Below, one piece after another: positions 41,731 to 50,573 of a stretch of 59,449 nucleotides of DNA. Source of the DNA: an uncultured Spirochaetales bacterium (lineage in GTDB: Bacteria; Spirochaetota; Spirochaetia; Sphaerochaetales; Sphaerochaetaceae); the NCBI GenBank assembly GCA_949283305.1, contig CASDRU010000021.1, positions 1-59,449 of the forward strand. Direction: 5' to 3'. The position numbers and the translations under genes were made by a program. Positions within the stretch are counted from its first letter, which is position 1. Each line of letters begins with the position of its first letter. The notes below the pieces were generated by a model. It saw nothing but the letters and a program-made list of their open reading frames with translations. It was not told where the DNA came from and did not search any database.

Positions 41731-43470
41731 ATGAACAGAGAAAGGGGTATAAGAAGGAAAATCATCGCGCTCTCGCTTGTGATCATGATGATTCTCCTTG
41801 CCGCCTTCTCCCTCCTTTTGATAAACATATCAAACAGAACATACAGGGAAAGATACATCAGCGACAGTTTTTCACAGCTTTCTGAATACATGATGAGACT
41901 TGACACGATAAAGGACAATATCGAGAAACTTCTTATCAGGGTAAGCATAAATGAGAATCTGAAGAGCAGCCTCAGAAGCGGCGATTCCCTTTCATGGTTT
42001 GACAGCTATGAGGAGATAAGCAGTTTCATCGAGGCAAACCCTTCATATTTTTACATAAACCGCATAGTTGTCTCAGACTCATCATTTACACGTTTTATTC
42101 AGGTCGGAAACGACATATCAAACTCGAAGCCGCTCAACATGGAAAGGGTCCTGAGAGAAATAGAGGCCTCAAGTGACCTGTTTTGCAATGCAAGCTACTC
42201 AGAGCTCTCATTTTCAGGGGACCTTGAGAGCAGGATGAGCATGGAGATAATAGACTACAACACAGGGCTCACTCTGGGCTATGTGACTGCAGCCATATCC
42301 GTTACAAAAGTCCTTGATGCAATGAGCGATACCAGCCAGCCTTATATATCATATGCGATATACACTGACGGAGCGGCATACACAGTTGGAGAAAACGGGG
42401 TCATCCGCTATGGCGAGAATGATTTTCTTCTGGACCCCAATTCCTGGCTTCTCTACTCCATTTCAGACAAAGAGAAAGTTTATAAGTACAACGGATTGCT
42501 GATTGAACAGCTGATTTCAGATGACGGATACTCCCTCCTTCTTTTGCTGAGCGAACCCAATCTCTTTGACGGCTTCACATCAATAAGCTACATAATCCCG
42601 ATGATGGTCTTTTCTGCCCTCCTGATAATCGCACTGATGGTTGCCTATCTTGACAGGATTATGTACCGCCCGGTAGTCCGGCTTGCGCAGAAAATCAGAA
42701 AGATAAGAATCGGAGATTACACGAGGGATGAGAGCATAGAGACCAGCGATGAGCTCGGGCTTGTCGGGAAGGGAATAAATGACCTATCAGAGGAAGTGAC
42801 TACTTTAATTGAGCGCCGCGTTGAGGATGAGAGAGCAAAAATCGAACTTGAGTATAAAATGCTTCAAAGTCAGATAAACCCGCATTTTCTCTACAACACT
42901 TTGAATGCGATAAAATGGATGGCAACGCTCCAGCATGCTGACGGTATAGCAGAAATGGTCCTCTCTCTTTCGCGCCTGATGAAGGTGACAAGCAAGGGCC
43001 AGGGAGGCATGATAAGCCTTGAAGAGGAACTCTCGTTCATTGATGACTACATGACAATCATGCGTTACCGCTACGGAAGCACAATTACCTACATCAAGAG
43101 GATTGAAAAAAGTGCTCTTGATATCAGGATTCCACGTTTCACACTCCAGCCCCTTGTTGAGAATGCCATATTCCATGGCCTTGAGCCAAAGGGAGAAGGA
43201 TGCGTTGCGATTGTTGCAAAATGCTTTCCTTCCCATGTGTCGGTCCTTGTTGCAGACAACGGAGTCGGCTTTGACACCAAGGCAAAGGGAGAGAGAAAAA
43301 GTGATGCAATGTTCCGCCATATAGGCATCGAGAATATAACAAAAAGGCTGAAATATGAGTATAATGGAAGAGACGTTCTATCTATATGGAGCAAGAAGGG
43401 TGTGGGCACATCCTGCATCCTGCACCTTGTAAGGAGTTACGATGATAAGCCGTGTGATAATTGCAGATGA
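41731..43470 (+). CDS. YesM-like sensor histidine kinase
   Basis: 579 residues. First helix IIALSLVIMMILLAAFSLLLI (about 12-32), a large extracytoplasmic sensor region of about 250 residues, a second helix near 285-308, a HAMP linker (MYRPVVRLAQKIRKIRIGDY), the His_kinase motif QSQINPHFLYNTLNAIKWMA, and an ATPase domain with NAIFHGLEPKGEG and VADNGVGFD. This is the LytS/YesM class found in polysaccharide loci. It overlaps its regulator gene by 29 bp. Confidence 0.93.
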   Translation: MNRERGIRRKIIALSLVIMMILLAAFSLLLINISNRTYRERYISDSFSQLSEYMMRLDTIKDNIEKLLIRVSINENLKSSLRSGDSLSWFDSYEEISSFIEANPSYFYINRIVVSDSSFTRFIQVGNDISNSKPLNMERVLREIEASSDLFCNASYSELSFSGDLESRMSMEIIDYNTGLTLGYVTAAISVTKVLDAMSDTSQPYISYAIYTDGAAYTVGENGVIRYGENDFLLDPNSWLLYSISDKEKVYKYNGLLIEQLISDDGYSLLLLLSEPNLFDGFTSISYIIPMMVFSALLIIALMVAYLDRIMYRPVVRLAQKIRKIRIGDYTRDESIETSDELGLVGKGINDLSEEVTTLIERRVEDERAKIELEYKMLQSQINPHFLYNTLNAIKWMATLQHADGIAEMVLSLSRLMKVTSKGQGGMISLEEELSFIDDYMTIMRYRYGSTITYIKRIEKSALDIRIPRFTLQPLVENAIFHGLEPKGEGCVAIVAKCFPSHVSVLVADNGVGFDTKAKGERKSDAMFRHIGIENITKRLKYEYNGRDVLSIWSKKGVGTSCILHLVRSYDDKPCDNCR

Positions 43471-45043
43471 TGAGCCTGTGGTCCTCGCAGGGCTCTCTTC
43501 CTTGATCGACTGGACAAAGGAAGGCTATGAGATTGTCGCAAAGGCAAGGAACGGTCAGGTTTTGCTTGACGAGATTGAACGTCTGAAGCCGGACATTGTC
43601 ATAACTGACATAAAGATGCCTGTAATGGATGGCTTTGATGTAATTGAAAGCCTGAAGGATGCAGAAGACAGGCCGAGCTTCATCCTGCTCACAAGTTTCG
43701 AGGAATTCGATTATGTGAAAAAGGCCATAGGCCTTGATGTCGTTGACTACATTGTGAAACTCGAGCTTAACAGAAATGATCTTTTAAAAGCGCTGGAGAA
43801 AGCAAAGAAGACACGGGAAGAAAAGAAGAAAATACTCTCTGATGACTTCAAAGGCTCTGAAAGCCTTATCGAGAGCTTCTTCTTCCGCCTGCTTTTCAAG
43901 CTCAATGATGACGAGGATATAAAGGCACAGGCAGAAAGCCTCGCTCTTGACATCTCTTTTTCAAAATACGTTGTCTCCTACACCAAAATCGAAATTTCTG
44001 AAAATATGGATAAAAGCCAGGCAGTGGCACTTTATAAATCAGCAATCACTCTCCTTTCAGATTCAATCAGCCGCTATATGAAAAATCACATAGTCCCTCT
44101 TGATCTTTCCCATGCGGCTGTGATCTTTGCTTTCAATGCTCAAGATGCAGGGGGTTACTACAACCAGATTTTCCAGGCTCTGAGATCTGCCCAGGAGAAT
44201 GTGAGATCCCTTTTCAGCCTCAGGGCCACATCATCTGTCGGGCCCGCTGTTGACAGCATCCTGCAGATTTCAAGCTCATTTCACAGAGCTAAAGTGCTGA
44301 GCACGAAGAAAACCGAAAGTGACGAGATTCTTATTTCCACACACAGGCAGAACGAGAGTTTTGAAGGAAATGATATAGATTTCTCTCAATACCGCGAGAG
44401 GATAAAGAAAGCATTTGAAGAGCTCAAGGGTGAGGAGATAGAACAGGTGCTCACTGATCTCATTGAGAACATGAGAAACAATGAAATACTGTTTGAAAGT
44501 GCAATGGACATCTCTTCAAACGTCCTTTATATGGCGGCCAACCTCATTCCTGAGTGCGAGGAGATGCTTGAGGAGATTTTCAGGCCCTACTCTGCATCAG
44601 GCTACCGCTCGCTTTACCTTGCCCGCAACAGCAGCGACTGCATCACTTTCCTGGAGCATCTGAAAAAAGGCCTTATAGAGGAACTGGAGAAAAGGCGACA
44701 GGATTACAGAATGATCCAGATAAACAAGATTCAGGGCTATATCATCGACAATATCTCAAGAAAGCTGAGCCTGAAAGAGGTGGCTGATCTCTTCGGCTAC
44801 AGCCAGGCATATCTTTCAAGCCTTTTTTCGCGCCTGTGCGGCATGAGTTTTGTCGATTATGTGACAAAGGAGAAGATAACAAGGGCAAAGCAGATGATGG
44901 CTACCAGCGATGCGAAGATCTACAGTGTTGCAACATCTCTTGGCTTTGAGTCCCCCTTCTACTTCTCGAAGGTGTTCAAGAAAGTAACAGGGGTTTCGCC
45001 CAGCGAATATATAGACAGCTTAGGAAATACAAAGGAGAAATGA
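43442..45043 (+). CDS. YesN-like response regulator with AraC-type DNA-binding domain
   Basis: 533 residues. Receiver with phosphoacceptor in ITDIKMPVMDGFD (Asp about 56); the usual KP after beta-5 is replaced by KLEL. A central region of about 270 residues, then an AraC helix-turn-helix pair (LKEVADLFGYSQAYLSSLF; IYSVATSLGFESPFYFSKVF). Strong ribosome site aaggag. Likely activates the divergent ABC operon and the downstream enzymes; its stop overlaps the start region of the GH88 gene. Confidence 0.93.
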   Translation: MISRVIIADDEPVVLAGLSSLIDWTKEGYEIVAKARNGQVLLDEIERLKPDIVITDIKMPVMDGFDVIESLKDAEDRPSFILLTSFEEFDYVKKAIGLDVVDYIVKLELNRNDLLKALEKAKKTREEKKKILSDDFKGSESLIESFFFRLLFKLNDDEDIKAQAESLALDISFSKYVVSYTKIEISENMDKSQAVALYKSAITLLSDSISRYMKNHIVPLDLSHAAVIFAFNAQDAGGYYNQIFQALRSAQENVRSLFSLRATSSVGPAVDSILQISSSFHRAKVLSTKKTESDEILISTHRQNESFEGNDIDFSQYRERIKKAFEELKGEEIEQVLTDLIENMRNNEILFESAMDISSNVLYMAANLIPECEEMLEEIFRPYSASGYRSLYLARNSSDCITFLEHLKKGLIEELEKRRQDYRMIQINKIQGYIIDNISRKLSLKEVADLFGYSQAYLSSLFSRLCGMSFVDYVTKEKITRAKQMMATSDAKIYSVATSLGFESPFYFSKVFKKVTGVSPSEYIDSLGNTKEK

Positions 45044-45045
45044 CT

Positions 45046-46212
45046 ATGGAAAAGAAACTCTTGAGTGAAAGCGAGAGAATCAGGGCACTGGATAATGCAT
45101 ATGCAATTATCAGGAGGAACTTAAAGGAATTCACCTACTTCTGTCAGAGCGAGGCGGGAAAGGATGGGTTCTATTACCCGATAGACAATGTTGAATGGAC
45201 AACAGGATTCTGGCCGGGAGAGCTCTGGCTCATATATGAGTACTCAAAGGATGAGGAGATAAAGAAGGTTGCCCAGATATTCACTGAAAGCTTCAGAAAG
45301 AGAATTGACAATAAGATTGCTGTTGATCATCACGACATGGGATTCCTTTATACCCCAAGCTGCGTATATGACTACATGCTCACACAAAGCGCCGGGGCAC
45401 GGGATGCCGCAATCAAAGCCGCTGACCAGCTTTTAAGAAGATGGCAGGAAAAAGGACAGTTCTTGCAGGCATGGGGCGCATTCGGAGCAAAAGAGAATTA
45501 CCGCTATATAATCGACTGCCTTTTAAATCTTCCGCTCCTTTATTGGGCAAGTGATGAAACGGGGGATGAGAAATACAGGAAAACTGCACTTCTTCATACT
45601 GCAACATGCATGGCAAACAGCTTCAGAAGCGACAATTCCACATTCCACACATTCTTCATGGACCCGGATACAGGAGCACCTGTAAGAGGAGAAACATGCC
45701 AGGGCTACAAGGCTGATTCTTCATGGGCACGCGGTCAGGCATGGGGTGTATACGGCATGGCACTCAGCTACCGCCACACAAAGGAGATGAAATACCTTGA
45801 CAAATTCGAGGCTGTACTTGACTATTTCCTCTCAAAGCTTCCTGAGGATAAGATTCCTTACTGGGATCTGATCTTCACTTCCGGCGATGAGCCAAGGGAT
45901 TCATCCAGCGCATCAATTGTCGCATGCGGATGCCTTGAGGCTGCAGAAAGCTATGAGAAGCTCAACATGTATGAAAAGAGCGTGAAATACAAGATGATCG
46001 CAAAAGAGCTTCTGAAGGCTGTTTATGACACATGCATGACCGACAAGGACGACATGAGCACAAACGGACTGATAAAGCATGGCACATACAGCAAGAAGAG
46101 CCCGTACAACACATGTACGGAAAACGGTGTCGATGAGCCTGTGTCCTGGGGAGACTATTACTGGCTCGAGGCCCTGATGAGACTTTCTGGAGAATGGAAA
46201 TGCATCTGGTAA
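45046..46212 (+). CDS. Unsaturated glucuronyl hydrolase (GH88)
   Basis: 388 residues, no signal peptide, so cytoplasmic. It hydrates and removes the unsaturated uronic acid from oligosaccharides made by polysaccharide lyases. The two catalytic aspartates expected for the family are at 97 (HHDMGFLYTPS) and 157 (YRYIIDCLLNLPLLYWAS), 60 apart as compared with 61 in the Bacillus enzyme. Further family motifs: VEWTTGFWPGELWL and DSSWARGQAWGVYG. ATG 45046 suits the aaggag site better than 45040. The sequence alone does not tell heparin- from chondroitin/hyaluronan-type specificity. Confidence 0.93.
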   Translation: MEKKLLSESERIRALDNAYAIIRRNLKEFTYFCQSEAGKDGFYYPIDNVEWTTGFWPGELWLIYEYSKDEEIKKVAQIFTESFRKRIDNKIAVDHHDMGFLYTPSCVYDYMLTQSAGARDAAIKAADQLLRRWQEKGQFLQAWGAFGAKENYRYIIDCLLNLPLLYWASDETGDEKYRKTALLHTATCMANSFRSDNSTFHTFFMDPDTGAPVRGETCQGYKADSSWARGQAWGVYGMALSYRHTKEMKYLDKFEAVLDYFLSKLPEDKIPYWDLIFTSGDEPRDSSSASIVACGCLEAAESYEKLNMYEKSVKYKMIAKELLKAVYDTCMTDKDDMSTNGLIKHGTYSKKSPYNTCTENGVDEPVSWGDYYWLEALMRLSGEWKCIW

Positions 46213-48008
46213 AAAATGCGCTGAAAGGCTGCAGAATCACACCTGCCTCATTTTCTGACTTCTCTTCTTCAAACCGCGCCTTGTATGAGGAAGTGGATGA
46301 GAAGACAAGAAGAGCTTATATAAAGAATGCATATTCGATGATGAAAAAAGGCTACAGCGAAATAAGCCTTCCTCTGTTCCGGGAGTTTCTTGAAACCGGG
46401 GACAGAAAGCATCATGAGACATTGTATTTTTTCAAGCGCAGGAAGCTCAGCGTCCTTACATGCGCTGAGGCTCTTGAGAATGAGGGAAGATTTACTTCTG
46501 AGATAGAAAACGGAATCTACAGCCTTTTAAGCGAGCCAGCATGGGTTATTCCGGCACATAACAGCTACATCCGTGACACACCTCAGCTTCCGACTCCCGA
46601 TATATCCCGTCCTGTTCTGGATCTCTTTGCATGCGAAAGCGGAGAAATACTTGCTCTTGTAAAAGAGGTCCTTGGAACAAAAATCGATCCGATTCTGAAA
46701 AAAGACATCGAATTTGAGCTCATGAGAAGGATAATCAAACCATATCTTGAGGACCATTTCTGGTGGATGGGAGGATGCGGAAAGCTTAATAACTGGAGCA
46801 TCTGGTGCACGCAGAACGTGCTGGTTGCTGCTCTTTCTCTTCCCCTTTCTGAAAAAGAGCTCTCACTTGTGATCAAAAAAGCTGTCAGAACAATAGACTT
46901 GTGGCTTGATGAATACAAAAAGGACGGATGCTGCGATGAAGGGGCATCTTATTATCATGCCGCAGGACTTGCCCTCTTTGGATGCCTCTATCTGCTGGAC
47001 AGAGTTACAAATGGAGCTATGACGCCGGTTTTTGAGAATGAGAAGATCAAAAACATCGCTTCATATATTGAGAAGGTGTTCGTCCAGGACGATATCTATC
47101 TCAATTTTGCTGACTGCTCACCGAAGGCAGGAAGGCTTTCAGCACGTGAATTCCTTTTTGCAGAGAAATGCAGGAATGAAGAGATGATGGCTCATGCGAG
47201 GAAGGACTACATAAAAGAGACATATAAGGGAGAGGAGGACAACAACTACAATCTCTTTTACATGCTTCTTGCCCTTTCTTCTGACAGGAAAATAAGAACA
47301 TATAAAGGGGAAAACAGAAGAAGGAAAGCTCTTTCTTTCACAGACTTTCCGTCAGTGGGCCTTACCATATACAGAGAAAAAGATATCACGCTTGCTGTAA
47401 AGAGCGGCTCAAATGACGACAGCCACAATCACAATGATGTGGGATCCATCACTCTTTATAAGGGCAAGAAACCCCTTTTAATAGACATAGGTGTAGAGAC
47501 TTACACAAAAAAGACATTCTCTCCTGAACGCTACACTCTCTTTCCGATGAGGAGCACTTATCATAACACGGTCAATTTTCCTCCCATCGAGCAGAAAGCA
47601 GGAAAGGAGTTTGGTGCAACAGAAAGAAAGGTGAGTCCGTCTTCCATCTCATTCCATCTTGAGAAGGCTTACAGTGATGAGAGAATCGAAAGCTACGTCA
47701 GGTCCGTATTCTTCAACCGCAAGGATGAAAGCATCAAGGTAAAGGATGAGACATCTTCATCGCTTCCTCCATGCCTGAGCATAATAACCCAGGAGGAGCC
47801 TGAAGTCAGTGAAAACAGGATCTCATTTCCTTCCTTTGAAATAAGTTTCACAGGTGCGGGAAAGATTGAGAAAGAAATCATTGAGATTTCCGACCAGAGA
47901 CTGATGAAGATGTGGAAAAGCCCGATTTACAGATGTCTGGTATCGTTTGAAAAAAATCTTGAATGGGTAATAACATATAGAGAACAAGGAGAAAAAAGTG
48001 AAAATTGA
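46200..48008 (+). CDS. Heparinase II/III-like polysaccharide lyase
   Basis: About 602 residues with an alpha/alpha toroid followed by a beta-sandwich. Candidate catalytic residues fit the family: Asn in GGCGKLNNWSIWC (199-200 counted from ATG 46194), Tyr in CDEGASYYHAAG (253-254) and His in DSHNHNDVGS (411-413). No signal peptide, so it would act in the cytoplasm on imported oligosaccharides as an oligosaccharide lyase. It overlaps the GH88 gene; both 46194 and 46200 are possible starts and 46200 has the better spaced ggag. The substrate is likely heparan sulfate, chondroitin or another uronate polymer. Confidence 0.88.
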   Translation: MHLVKNALKGCRITPASFSDFSSSNRALYEEVDEKTRRAYIKNAYSMMKKGYSEISLPLFREFLETGDRKHHETLYFFKRRKLSVLTCAEALENEGRFTSEIENGIYSLLSEPAWVIPAHNSYIRDTPQLPTPDISRPVLDLFACESGEILALVKEVLGTKIDPILKKDIEFELMRRIIKPYLEDHFWWMGGCGKLNNWSIWCTQNVLVAALSLPLSEKELSLVIKKAVRTIDLWLDEYKKDGCCDEGASYYHAAGLALFGCLYLLDRVTNGAMTPVFENEKIKNIASYIEKVFVQDDIYLNFADCSPKAGRLSAREFLFAEKCRNEEMMAHARKDYIKETYKGEEDNNYNLFYMLLALSSDRKIRTYKGENRRRKALSFTDFPSVGLTIYREKDITLAVKSGSNDDSHNHNDVGSITLYKGKKPLLIDIGVETYTKKTFSPERYTLFPMRSTYHNTVNFPPIEQKAGKEFGATERKVSPSSISFHLEKAYSDERIESYVRSVFFNRKDESIKVKDETSSSLPPCLSIITQEEPEVSENRISFPSFEISFTGAGKIEKEIIEISDQRLMKMWKSPIYRCLVSFEKNLEWVITYREQGEKSEN

Positions 48009-48771
48009 AATCATAAGAGAAGGATCTGTATACCGCTCTGCAGAGCAGGAAAACGAAGCGTACCTCGTATTTGAAGAAGAATACAAGGAAGGAGATGTGA
48101 TCAAAGTCACCGCAGAAGGAAAAGGCTTTGTGACAATCCAGCTTGATGCAGTCCTTGGAAGAAGCACAGTATACACTGACGGGAGTGCTTACAGCCTCAC
48201 TGTTCCGTTTGGACAGAAGCATGACTGCTACCATCCTGCCGCATTCAAGGGCGATATCCATTTCCTGTGGATAAGAAAGGCATACAGCTGGGAATATGGA
48301 TACAGGAATCTTGCTTTAAATCCATATGACAGCCACGAGAACAGCTCATTCTTCCCTCACAGCAAGGCAAATATCGAGACAAGAGGAGAAAGCGTGTTTG
48401 CTTCCCGCAACGCAATGGACGGCATAATTGCTGCAAACAACCACGGCAGGTGGCCATGGTCTAGCTGGGGAATCAACAGGGACCCGAAGGCTGAGATGTA
48501 TCTTGATTTCTGCCGGGAAGTGCTTGTTGACAGGATTGTGTTCTACAACCGTGCAGATTTCCCGCATGATGCATGGTGGGACAGCGCTGAAATCACATTC
48601 TCAGACGGAAGCACGGAAGTCTTCAATTTCGTCAAGAAAGACGGGGCCCAGAGCTTTGATATAAAGGAGAGGAAGATAAGCTCTCTTACACTCCATTCGC
48701 TTATCAAGGCAGATGACCCTTCCCCGTTCCCAGCTCTGATCCAGCTTGAGGTGTACGGAAAAGAATGCTAA
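47998..48771 (+). CDS. Putative carbohydrate-binding protein of the lyase operon
   Basis: 257 residues, GTG start with a perfect aaggag site inside the end of the lyase gene. No signal peptide. The C-terminal half has the look of an F5/8-type (discoidin) beta-sandwich: NLALNPYDSHENSSFFPHSK, RNAMDGIIAANNHGRWPWSS, DRIVFYNRADFPHDAWW, AEITFSDGSTEVF and a closing strand LIQLEVYGKEC. The tryptophan-rich loop could stack on sugar rings. No catalytic motif recognised. Its role beside two cytoplasmic saccharide enzymes is unknown. Confidence 0.65.
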   Translation: MKIEIIREGSVYRSAEQENEAYLVFEEEYKEGDVIKVTAEGKGFVTIQLDAVLGRSTVYTDGSAYSLTVPFGQKHDCYHPAAFKGDIHFLWIRKAYSWEYGYRNLALNPYDSHENSSFFPHSKANIETRGESVFASRNAMDGIIAANNHGRWPWSSWGINRDPKAEMYLDFCREVLVDRIVFYNRADFPHDAWWDSAEITFSDGSTEVFNFVKKDGAQSFDIKERKISSLTLHSLIKADDPSPFPALIQLEVYGKEC

Positions 48772-48790
48772 AGAGCATTCTGAGAATCAC

Positions 48791-48822
48791 GGGCATGGGT
48801 TTTCCTCATGCCCTTCTTTTTT
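48791..48822 (+). terminator. Terminator of the saccharide operon
   Basis: GGGCATG (48791-48797) pairs with CATGCCC (48807-48813), followed by TTCTTTTTT. Confidence 0.85.
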
Positions 48823-48930
48823 CATGAAATACAATGAGTTAGCATCAGATGCCTTACATTAAAAAGCTTACGTAATGTTTTAATATGTAATATATTCTCT
48901 TGTAATACAAGAAATTATTAAAATTTCATA

Positions 48931-48967
48931 TTGATTTTACCCTTATCTTCAGGTTATATTTTCCTAG
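48931..48967 (+). promoter_or_regulatory. Near-leaderless promoter of the second sugar ABC operon
   Basis: TTGATT (48931-48936), 18-bp spacer, TATATT (48955-48960), then seven bases (ttcctag) to ATG 48968, without a ribosome site. The 110 bp between the terminator and this promoter are AT-rich and show no other clear feature. Confidence 0.5.
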
Positions 48968-49771
48968 ATGACATATAACAGAAAGGCATACTTATATCTT
49001 CTTCCTTCCCTCACCCTGGCAACTGTTTTCTTCATCATGCCAGCACTTTCATCCGCATTCTTATCTTTTTTCTCACCAGGAGGTTATATAAGCCTCTTTA
49101 AAAACAGATATTTTCTTCTCGCTGTTAGAAACACGCTGACCTTCACTTTTTTATTCATTCCTATCAATACGCTTTTTCCCCTTGTCCTTGCATCTCTTAC
49201 AAGAAAGGATGACAGGATGTCTCTGTTTTTCAGGAACATCTATATCATTCCTCTTTCCTTCTCTCTTGCTCTCATTGCAGTTGTTTTCAGGAAGATGTTC
49301 TCAAACAGCGGGATAATAAGCCGTACTCTGGGCTTGGATTTCTCTTTTCTCGACAGCCCCTCCGGATCCTTTGCATCTCTTGTGCTTTTATCATTATTTC
49401 TTGATGTTGCAGTAAATTATATAATACTCTACTCATCTTTCAGATCCATTGACAAAAGCATTATAGAGATGGCTCTGATTGACGGTGCGGAAAAAAACCG
49501 GCTTTTTTTCTCAATAGAAATCCCCTTGATAAAGAAAGCCATCTTCCTTGTGCTCGCGCTTGGAATAAAGGATGCTCTTCTGATTTCCTCTCCCATAATG
49601 ATTTTGACATCAGGCGGTCCTTTCAGAAGCACGGAAAGCATAATGTTCTTTTATTATGTTGAAGCATTCAGCAACATGAATTATTCATATGCGAACTCAA
49701 TTTCAACTCTGATGCTCAGCCTCAGCATCTCATCATCGCTTTTTTTTGCGAAGAGGAGGAAACATGATTAA
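48968..49771 (+). CDS. Sugar ABC permease (UgpA/MalF type)
   Basis: 267 residues with six predicted helices; coupling loop EMALIDGAEKNRLFFSIEIPLI (EMALIDGAEK, then NRLFFSIEIPLI). Shorter than usual CUT1 MalF-type permeases (about 290-310). First gene of an operon with a UgpE-like permease and a UgpB-like binding protein; no ATPase gene is linked. Confidence 0.88.
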   Translation: MTYNRKAYLYLLPSLTLATVFFIMPALSSAFLSFFSPGGYISLFKNRYFLLAVRNTLTFTFLFIPINTLFPLVLASLTRKDDRMSLFFRNIYIIPLSFSLALIAVVFRKMFSNSGIISRTLGLDFSFLDSPSGSFASLVLLSLFLDVAVNYIILYSSFRSIDKSIIEMALIDGAEKNRLFFSIEIPLIKKAIFLVLALGIKDALLISSPIMILTSGGPFRSTESIMFFYYVEAFSNMNYSYANSISTLMLSLSISSSLFFAKRRKHD

Positions 49772-50561
49772 AAAGGCTCTCGTTGTATTCTTCGCCATCT
49801 TGCTCATTTTTCCACTGTTTCATGCACTCTGCCTTTCTCTTTTCTCTCCTTCTGACTTCTACTCCACTCCTGCCAGGTTCTTCCCATCAGCATTGCATTT
49901 TGAAAACTATAAGGCAATATTTGACTCCTCTTCTTTATTGAGACCTTTGATCAACACACTTTTTGTGGCAATGGCGACAGGAGCTCTGAGAATACTGATC
50001 ATACTTCCCGCATCCTATGCGATAAGCAATATGAATTTCCGTTTCAAGAAGGCTATATCGGCAATTCTGATTATCCCCATTTTAATTCCTCAGGATGTGG
50101 TTCTGCATTCTAATTACAGAATAACAGCCGCACTCTCTCTTCTTGATACGCTTTCAGGCATTATCGTCGCATGCATATACTCAGCATCTTCTTTCATAAT
50201 AATCCATCTCTCTCTTTCCTCTGTTCCAGGAGAACTGATTGGAGCAGGAAAAATCGACGGGGCTGATGATCATGTGATTCTCATAAAAATAATAGTCCCT
50301 CTCATCCGCAACACGATAGCTCTTATCTTCATCCAGGCTTTTTTAAACCAGTTCAACTCATATCTCTGGCCCCTGGCTGTATCTTCAAGCGAGGAAAGCA
50401 GGATGCTACAGATTGCAATAAACCAGCTTGGCTTTATCGAGGATGGAAATATGGGAGCAGTATTTGCCTCAATCACATTCATCTTCATTCTGAGCCTTTT
50501 TTTGATACTCAGCATGAGAAAAAGAATATTTTCAGCAACAGAAGAGAGTCTTCTGTTTTAA
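49764..50561 (+). CDS. Sugar ABC permease (UgpE/MalG type)
   Basis: 265 residues from ATG 49764 (ggagga upstream), overlapping the first permease by 8 bp. N-terminal helix VVFFAILLIFPLFHALCLSL, extracellular SPSDFYSTPARFFPSALHFE, and coupling loop GAGKIDGADDHVILIKIIVPLI (GAGKIDGADD, then HVILIKIIVPLI). The NQFNSYLWPLAV segment is typical of UgpE. Confidence 0.9.
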   Translation: MIKKALVVFFAILLIFPLFHALCLSLFSPSDFYSTPARFFPSALHFENYKAIFDSSSLLRPLINTLFVAMATGALRILIILPASYAISNMNFRFKKAISAILIIPILIPQDVVLHSNYRITAALSLLDTLSGIIVACIYSASSFIIIHLSLSSVPGELIGAGKIDGADDHVILIKIIVPLIRNTIALIFIQAFLNQFNSYLWPLAVSSSEESRMLQIAINQLGFIEDGNMGAVFASITFIFILSLFLILSMRKRIFSATEESLLF

Positions 50562-50573
50562 TAGGAGAAAAAA

